Shown: positions 58,021 to 64,000 of the stretch, piece by piece | How positions within the stretch are numbered: position 1 is the stretch's first letter | Layout of the letters: each line of letters opens with the position of its first letter | From: Pegoplata infirma | Lineage: Eukaryota > Arthropoda > Insecta > Diptera > Anthomyiidae | Assembly: GCA_963921195.1 (NCBI GenBank) | Contig: OY992536.1 | Location: 326,509,038 to 326,573,037, forward strand | Length of the DNA stretch: 64,000 bases | Direction of reading: 5' to 3' | Notes under the pieces: model-generated | What the model was told of the DNA's origin: nothing | Seen by the model: the letters and a program-made list of their open reading frames with translations, nothing else | The model's database searches: none | Made by a program: the position numbers and the translations under genes

Positions 58021-58258
58021 ATAAATAGAAATGTACTTTTAAAACTTCACTGTGTTTCACTAAGGGAGAACACTTTGCCATAGATATCCCACTGAAACCA
58101 ATATGTTTTTTCTGCTGTGGAAAAGTTAGGTGGAATGCCTCATATGGAAAATATGATTTCATCTATTTTAGTTTTAGCTACTATGATACATTAAACAGGC
58201 GCGGATACACGGGGGGAATAGGAAATTCCTGCCCCCCCAAACCGAATACGAAAGAAAA
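58021..58258. other. Spacer, nothing recognised
   Basis: Mixed-composition spacer between the minisatellite block and the mini-me. It contains AACAGGCGCGGATACACGGG; a related phrase (GAGCTGGATCCGCGCCTG, inverted) occurs at 60611-60628, which may mark the two ends of an older insertion. Confidence 0.4.
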
Positions 58259-58788
58259 CAAGTGAGAGTGTTAAATTCGGTTGTGCCGAATCTTTTATAC
58301 CCTCCAAAATGTAAAAAAAATTAAAAAAAATAAATATTGTCAGGGGCGTTTGTTTTGGGGGGGGGGGGGGTGATGGGGGACAGTGGGAAACGTTGAGAGC
58401 ACCTTCTCATCCCTATAAATATAACAAATGTTTCATTTATTTAACAAAATACAAAAAAAAAAACATTTTAAAAAAGTGTATTTTTTCAGAGGTTGGTTCA
58501 GTTCTTCAAGGGGGAACTTTTTTCCCCCTGAGCCGATTTTGCCCATTTACGAACTTAACCTGCCTAAGACTATAAGACATATTCATGCCAAATTGCAGGA
58601 AGCTAGCTCTTTTATTTTGGACTGTATCGTGCCATCTACAGAAGGACGGACATTCACAGAATGTCTTAGAATCGATTCATGGATCAATATTATATATACT
58701 TTATGGGGTCCCGACCGATATTTCGATGCATTACAAACGGAATGACAAAGTGAGTATACCCCCATACTGTGGTTGGAGGGTATAAAAA
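58259..58788 (+). mobile_element. mini-me/DINE-1-like repeat, subfamily C, full length
   Basis: Starts ACAAGTGAGAGTGTTAAATT with the TTCGGTTGTGCCGAA hairpin and ATACCCTCCAAAATG, and ends ATACTGTGGTTGGAGGGTAT. The microsatellite has almost vanished (GAAGGACGGACATTCACAGA). A poly(G) run lies at 58359-58370. Confidence 0.8.
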
Positions 58789-60183
58789 AGGAAAAAGAGA
58801 AAAAATAAATAAAAAAGAAAGGAAAGGAAAGGAAAGAAAAGAAAGATATTAAAAGAAGGGGAAAAAGTGGAGTGAAAAGAAAATAATCTGAAAAGAAAAT
58901 TTCTATGAAAAATGTCCAAGAATCTGAAAAAATTTTCTATGAAAAATTTTAAAGAATCTTAAAATTTTTTTTGAGGAAAAATGTTGCGGAATGCTAAAAT
59001 TTTTCTATATGAAATTCTTCTATGAAAATTGTCTAAGAATCCTTAAATGTTTCTGAATGTTAGAATTTTTCATGTGATAAAAGTCTCAAAAAATTAAAAC
59101 TGTTCTTCAAAAAAAATACAAAAATTTTTCTTGACGAAATATTTTTTTTATAGAAAAAAGTAAAATTAAAATAAAAATTTTCTATAGGCAAAATAAGAAA
59201 ATTTTCTTCAGGGAAAAATTGAGAATTTTTTATACAAAAAATGCAAAAGAATCTTAGAATTTTTCTATAGGAAAAATTATACAGAATCTGGGACTTTTAT
59301 AGGAGAAATGTCTCGGAGTCTAAGTATTTTTCTTTAGGAAAAATGTCTTAGAATCTGAGATTATTCTTATTAGAAAGATGTCTCAGAATCTACCACTTTT
59401 TAATAGGAAAAGCTGAGACCTTTTTTATAGGAAAAAAGTCCTAGAATCCTAGAAAAAATTTTTGAATTTTTTTAAGATATTAAAAATATCTCAGAATTTT
59501 TGAGTTTTAATATTAAAAAAATATTCTAAAATCTATGACTTTTTCAATAGGAAAAATAACTCAGAATACAAGTCTTTTTCAATAAAAATTGCTTAAGACT
59601 CTGAGAATTTTAGAAAAAATGTTCTGAGAATTTTAGGAAAAATATCACATAATCTAAAAAAAGGTCTTAGATTCCGAAATTTTTTTATTTGAAAAACGAT
59701 TTATAATCTTAGACTTTTTAGTTGGAAAAATTTCGGAGACTCAGACTCTGAGACTTTTTCTATTGGAAAAATTACTCAAAAACTAAAACATTTTTTAGGA
59801 AAAAATTTAAAAAGCATTAAAGTCTTTCATTTTTCTAATATCAAGTACTTTCTACGGAATATTTTTTCAAACCCTAAAAATGTTGGTGTAGAAAGATCGT
59901 TTCGGTGTCTTAAACCTTTTCTGTAGAAAAATAGAATAAAAAAAAAAAATTTAATATTTCAGAACCTAAGAAGTTTTCGATGGGAAAAACTCACTAAATC
60001 TGAGAATTTTTGAGAAAGATTATTCTAGCTCAAAGTCATATTTCTTTTACTAATCGTTACGATGATATTGTCAAAGTAACAATTTTCAAGAAACTTTTTA
60101 TAAAGTTGTTTGTTTTAAAATTGATTGGTTTGGTCATTTTGCAAGACTTACTCGACACGTGTTTCGGAATTCGTCAAATTCCA

Positions 60184-60216
60184 TTATCAGGAGTATTTAG
60201 CAAATACTCCTGATAA
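60184..60216. repeat. Perfect 15-bp hairpin
   Basis: TTATCAGGAGTATTT and its exact inverse AAATACTCCTGATAA are separated by AGC. It is isolated within a non-array patch of the minisatellite region. Confidence 0.85.
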
Positions 60217-60500
60217 CGAATAATAAATAATTTTTATTAATTTAAAAATTAAAACAGAATTTAAATCTGAGAATTTTTCTTTACGAAAATTTTTTCTAAA
60301 TATAGAAATTTTTTGTGTGAGAATTGCATAAGTAACTGAGAATTTTCTATAATGTATCAGAATTAAAAAATGTTTGTATAAATTTTGATTAATTTTTATT
60401 CAAAAATAAAAATCGTTACATTATAACTTTAAAATATTATATTGTATTTAGGAATACATTTTTAAAATTTGAAAATGTTTCTATAGAAAAAGTCATAATT

Positions 60501-62033
60501 AATGAGAGCTAAACAGTAAAAAACTTAAACCCATTATTCAAATTTGACCTGAAGTTCCCTTCAAAAATTTTTTTTTTTGCAAAAACAAAAATTTCCCCCA
60601 TCAAACCTAAGAGCTGGATCCGCGCCTGCATTAAATTAATACTAGAACTCTTCAGTACAACGTAGTTATTTATACACTATAAAGATATTAAAAGGTTTTT
60701 AAATTTAATTACAATTAAACATTTATTTAAATTGGAAAAGCAAATAGTAGTAAGTAGAAATACATACATATTTTGCTCATTAAATTAAAACTTTGTTTTA
60801 AACGTTAATTTGCAATTTTAACAGATTAAATGTTTAAACAGCATACTTGTGTGTAAATTGCTTTTATGTTCCTCTGTCTGGTACGCGTTTATTTGTCTGT
60901 CTGTCTTTTAAACTGTTAGTTGGAAATTTTAAGTAAATTTTTGTTAAATTTAAATATTTAATTATACATACGCACACACTTTAAGTACAATATAACATCA
61001 GGCTAAAGGCAGGCAGCCAGGCTGGCGGGCTGCCGTATTTGCTTTATAGTACGGCTTACTGGTGGTACTGGTACATTAATGTAACGTTAACATACGATAG
61101 AGAAAATACATTATTTTATAGCAAACACGAGTATTTGTTTCATATACTCAGCATTTTTTTTTTAAATTGTAAATTTGTTCATTTTAAAAGCAACATACAA
61201 ACAAGCGAAAAACTTTTTTCAATGTACTTTAATGAGTTTAATTACTTTTATATACGCGTTGCACTACAGTACTTGATGAAAGTATAAGGATTGCAAAAAA
61301 ATAACTAAAACTGTATAATTAAAATATTGTAAATTTTTATATTACATCATATTTTCTAGGTTCTACAAGTAATTTACTAAATCAATTAGATTAAAGGGTT
61401 CTGTTCTGTCTTTCACAACATTTCAATTTACATGAAATTTTCTGAATCACATGAAATCGAATTTAGGCTTTGTTGTTCAAATTTTAATTCGAAGTTGAAA
61501 TCAAATTAATAAAATTTTAAAAATTATAAGGGAAAAATTGCATTTCACCAACGTAATTTATGTGAAAAAAAAACAAAAAAAATCGGAAGTAAAATCTAAA
61601 CTACAAAAAAATCTAAATTATTATTCTCACATTTTTTATGGGAATTACTTTTTTTGAAAAAGCGGCCAAAGACAACTTGGATTCTTCTGAAGATTGGCAG
61701 TAAAGTAGATTTTGTTCTTCAACTTTGGATTTTCCTAGTTTCCGGGAAAATTTTAATTCTACTACCCGTAAAAATTGTGATATGAGTTAACACATGGCAC
61801 CTTGTCAATCAAAATTTTGAATTTTTGAAAATTAAAAAAAAAAAAATAATAAAAAATATCGTCGGTGCGCCAACAAGAAGCGCTATGTGTTTTTCAAAAT
61901 TTTTTGAAGAGGCTTACAAATCAGCTTATTTTTTACCTTTCGCTGTGCTTTAAGACAATATTTGTTTCATAAATATTTAAAAAATATTGCAAATTTTCTA
62001 AATTATTGTTTTCTATTTACATTAACTTGAATT
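60501..62033. other. A/T-rich DNA, no confident feature
   Basis: No gene or repeat ends recognised. A short G+C-rich patch (GGCAGGCAGCCAGGCTGGCG near 61007) stands out. Confidence 0.4.
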
Positions 62034-64000
62034 AACTGAAGTTTTTATTTATTTCGGTTTGAGTCCATATTAATTATTTCTGAGAAATAATTATTTTTGT
62101 TGTACAATGAGAAAATCTGAAAAAAATTAATTGACAACACAGGCTAAGTGGAGATGTCGACAGCTTTCGGAAGAAGCCACCCTTCCTTCGTCAGCACTCT
62201 TCGATTGTCACTGTAGGTGTGTAAGATTAAGATCAGCTATTTAAACGTACATTAAGGTGAAAAAGCGAACGGGAATTATATCACATTGCATTACCCATAT
62301 GTTACGTTTAGCACGAACTTAATGAATCTATTTTTAACTTTTTCCAACACAGTTGTAATTTCTTACACTGTAGTAGATTTTCTCAGAGTTGCAACCCTTA
62401 GTAGGACCTTTCAAGTCTTGAAAAATGTCCGTTAGGTTTGAATTTATATTTCGTATTTCTAATTCTTAGAAATATTACTAAATTGCATTGTACCTTATGA
62501 GTTGAGTTTTAATTCTGTTTTATATATTGTTGGACTTTATATTTTATAACTGAAGTTTTTATTTATTTCGGTTTGAGTCCATATTAATTATTTCTGAGAA
62601 ATAATTATTTTTGTTGTACAATGAGAAAATCTGAAAAAAATTAATTGACAACACAGGCTAAGTGGAGATGTCGACAGCTTTCGGAAGAAGCCACCCTTCC
62701 TTCGTCAGCACTCTTCGATTGTCACTGTAGGTGTGTAAGATTAAGATCAGCTATTTAAACGTACATTAAGGTGAAAAAGCGAACGGGAATTATATCACAT
62801 TGCATTACCCATATGTTACGTTTAGCACGAACTTAATGAATCTATTTTTAACTTTTTCCAACACAGTTGTAATTTCTTACACTGTAGTAGATTTTCTCAG
62901 AGTTGCAACCCTTAGTAGGACCTTTCAAGTCTTGAAAAATGTCCGTTAGGTTTGAATTTATATTTCGTATTTCTAATTCTTAGAAATATTACTAAATTGC
63001 ATTGTACCTTATGAGTTGAGTTTTAATTCTGTTTTATATATTGTTGGACTTTATATTTTATAACTGAAGTTTTTATTTATTTCGGTTTGAGTCCATATTA
63101 ATTATTTCTGAGAAATAATTATTTTTGTTGTACAATGAGAAAATCTGAAAAAAATTAATTGACAACACAGGCTAAGTGGAGATGTCGACAGCTTTCGGAA
63201 GAAGCCACCCTTCCTTCGTCAGCACTCTTCGATTGTCACTGTAGGTGTGTAAGATTAAGATCAGCTATTTAAACGTACATTAAGGTGAAAAAGCGAACGG
63301 GAATTATATCACATTGCATTACCCATATGTTACGTTTAGCACGAACTTAATGAATCTATTTTTAACTTTTTCCAACACAGTTGTAATTTCTTACACTGTA
63401 GTAGATTTTCTCAGAGTTGCAACCCTTAGTAGGACCTTTCAAGTCTTGAAAAATGTCCGTTAGGTTTGAATTTATATTTCGTATTTCTAATTCTTAGAAA
63501 TATTACTAAATTGCATTGTACCTTATGAGTTGAGTTTTAATTCTGTTTTATATATTGTTGGACTTTATATTTTATAACTGAAGTTTTTATTTATTTCGGT
63601 TTGAGTCCATATTAATTATTTCTGAGAAATAATTATTTTTGTTGTACAATGAGAAAATCTGAAAAAAATTAATTGACAACACAGGCTAAGTGGAGATGTC
63701 GACAGCTTTCGGAAGAAGCCACCCTTCCTTCGTCAGCACTCTTCGATTGTCACTGTAGGTGTGTAAGATTAAGATCAGCTATTTAAACGTACATTAAGGT
63801 GAAAAAGCGAACGGGAATTATATCACATTGCATTACCCATATGTTACGTTTAGCACGAACTTAATGAATCTATTTTTAACTTTTTCCAACACAGTTGTAA
63901 TTTCTTACACTGTAGTAGATTTTCTCAGAGTTGCAACCCTTAGTAGGACCTTTCAAGTCTTGAAAAATGTCCGTTAGGTTTGAATTTATATTTCGTATTT
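62034..64000. repeat. 514-bp tandem repeat (satellite-like), ~3.8 copies
   Basis: Repeat starts at 62034, 62548, 63062 and 63576 give an exact 514-bp period, and the array continues past the window edge. By eye the copies show no difference, in contrast with the decayed minisatellites. Each unit contains a TTTCTGAGAAATAATTATTT hairpin and a hammerhead-like motif. There is no long open frame. Confidence 0.95.
62146..62200 (-). ncRNA. Hammerhead-ribozyme-like core in each 514-bp unit
   Basis: On the minus strand GAGTG is followed by CTGACGA (62188-62194), a 5-bp stem (GGAAG with CTTCC), GAAA (62165-62168), a short stem III region and CTC, then CACTT, which can pair with GAGTG as stem I. The order of core motifs fits a type I hammerhead with cleavage after CTC. 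Departures: an extra A between CTGACGA and stem II, a C/U mismatch in stem III, and a short stem I ending in a G-U pair. The motif recurs every 514 bp (62660-62714, 63174-63228, 63688-63742). Activity is unproven. Confidence 0.4.

Larger units (their letters stand above)
55326..60500. repeat. ~35-bp minisatellite, TTTTTCTATAGGAAAAAT units, interrupted
   Basis: Degenerate tandem units TTTTTCTATAGGAAAAATGT plus CTCAGAATCTGAGA occupy 55326-55803, 57779-58020 and, with decay, 58885-60010 and 60265-60500. The blocks are separated by the Jockey element (55814-57768), the mini-me at 58259-58788 and short unrelated stretches. The same unit occurs at 9180-9490. Confidence 0.8.

Noticed and set aside
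60010..60213. 67-codon ORF
   Set aside because: Hydrophobic A/T-driven frame within a decayed minisatellite region, no start context or motif.
1..64000. Endogenous viral elements or LTR retrotransposons
   Set aside because: No gag, protease or integrase-like reading and no paired LTRs were seen; the only RT is of the Jockey non-LTR type.

Overview
The window looks like non-coding DNA from a higher fly (Diptera, probably a calyptrate such as a blowfly or house fly). The reasons are the strong A+T bias seen by eye, several copies of fly mini-me/DINE-1-like repeats with (GTCY)n microsatellites and subterminal inverted repeats, a Jockey-clade non-LTR retrotransposon, and a fly-type initiator (TCAGTT) at the one good promoter candidate. 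No bacterial gene, long intact ORF, rRNA or canonical tRNA was found. Most ORFs are chance readings of A/T-rich DNA or of tandem repeats. The layout fits a large intron or an intergenic region.

Host-gene signals are few. A TATA-like/Inr promoter at 41335-41391 leads into an A-rich leader and a short in-frame segment at 42506-42567 ending at a GTGAGT donor. A second possible short first exon lies at 54975-55113. Together they could be alternative first exons of one + strand gene whose body lies beyond the right edge. Neither protein start was recognised.

The rest is transposon archaeology. From 1 to 9.5 kb there are two hAT-like elements with 8-bp target duplications (524-1198, 2483-3028), several terminal-inverted-repeat (TIR) MITEs and three mini-me copies. 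Between 11 and 16 kb lie a 2.36-kb Transib-like element with a 25-bp minisatellite, a foldback-like palindrome, and a hAT element inside a mini-me. From 16 to 23 kb a 1.7-kb hAT carries another MITE, and a duplicated host segment has been hit twice by different MITEs. From 24 to 27 kb runs a long minisatellite with ~29-bp units. From 32.8 to 39 kb is a deep nest: a TATCGATA-rich array, a mini-me, a 3.9-kb TIR element, and a second Transib-like copy. From 39 to 53 kb come a Stowaway-like element, the candidate first exon, a tRNA-like fragment, a PIF/Harbinger-like MITE and more mini-me copies. From 55 to 60.5 kb a ~35-bp minisatellite is split by a 5'-truncated Jockey element, which is itself split by a MITE just after its FADD motif. 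From 62034 to the right edge are 514-bp tandem repeats with no difference seen by eye, each carrying a hammerhead-ribozyme-like core on the minus strand.

Recurring themes are nested insertion, which gives relative dates, and several unrelated-looking minisatellites sharing the palindromic core TTTTCTATAGAAAA. All assignments come from reading the sequence; no search or folding program was run.
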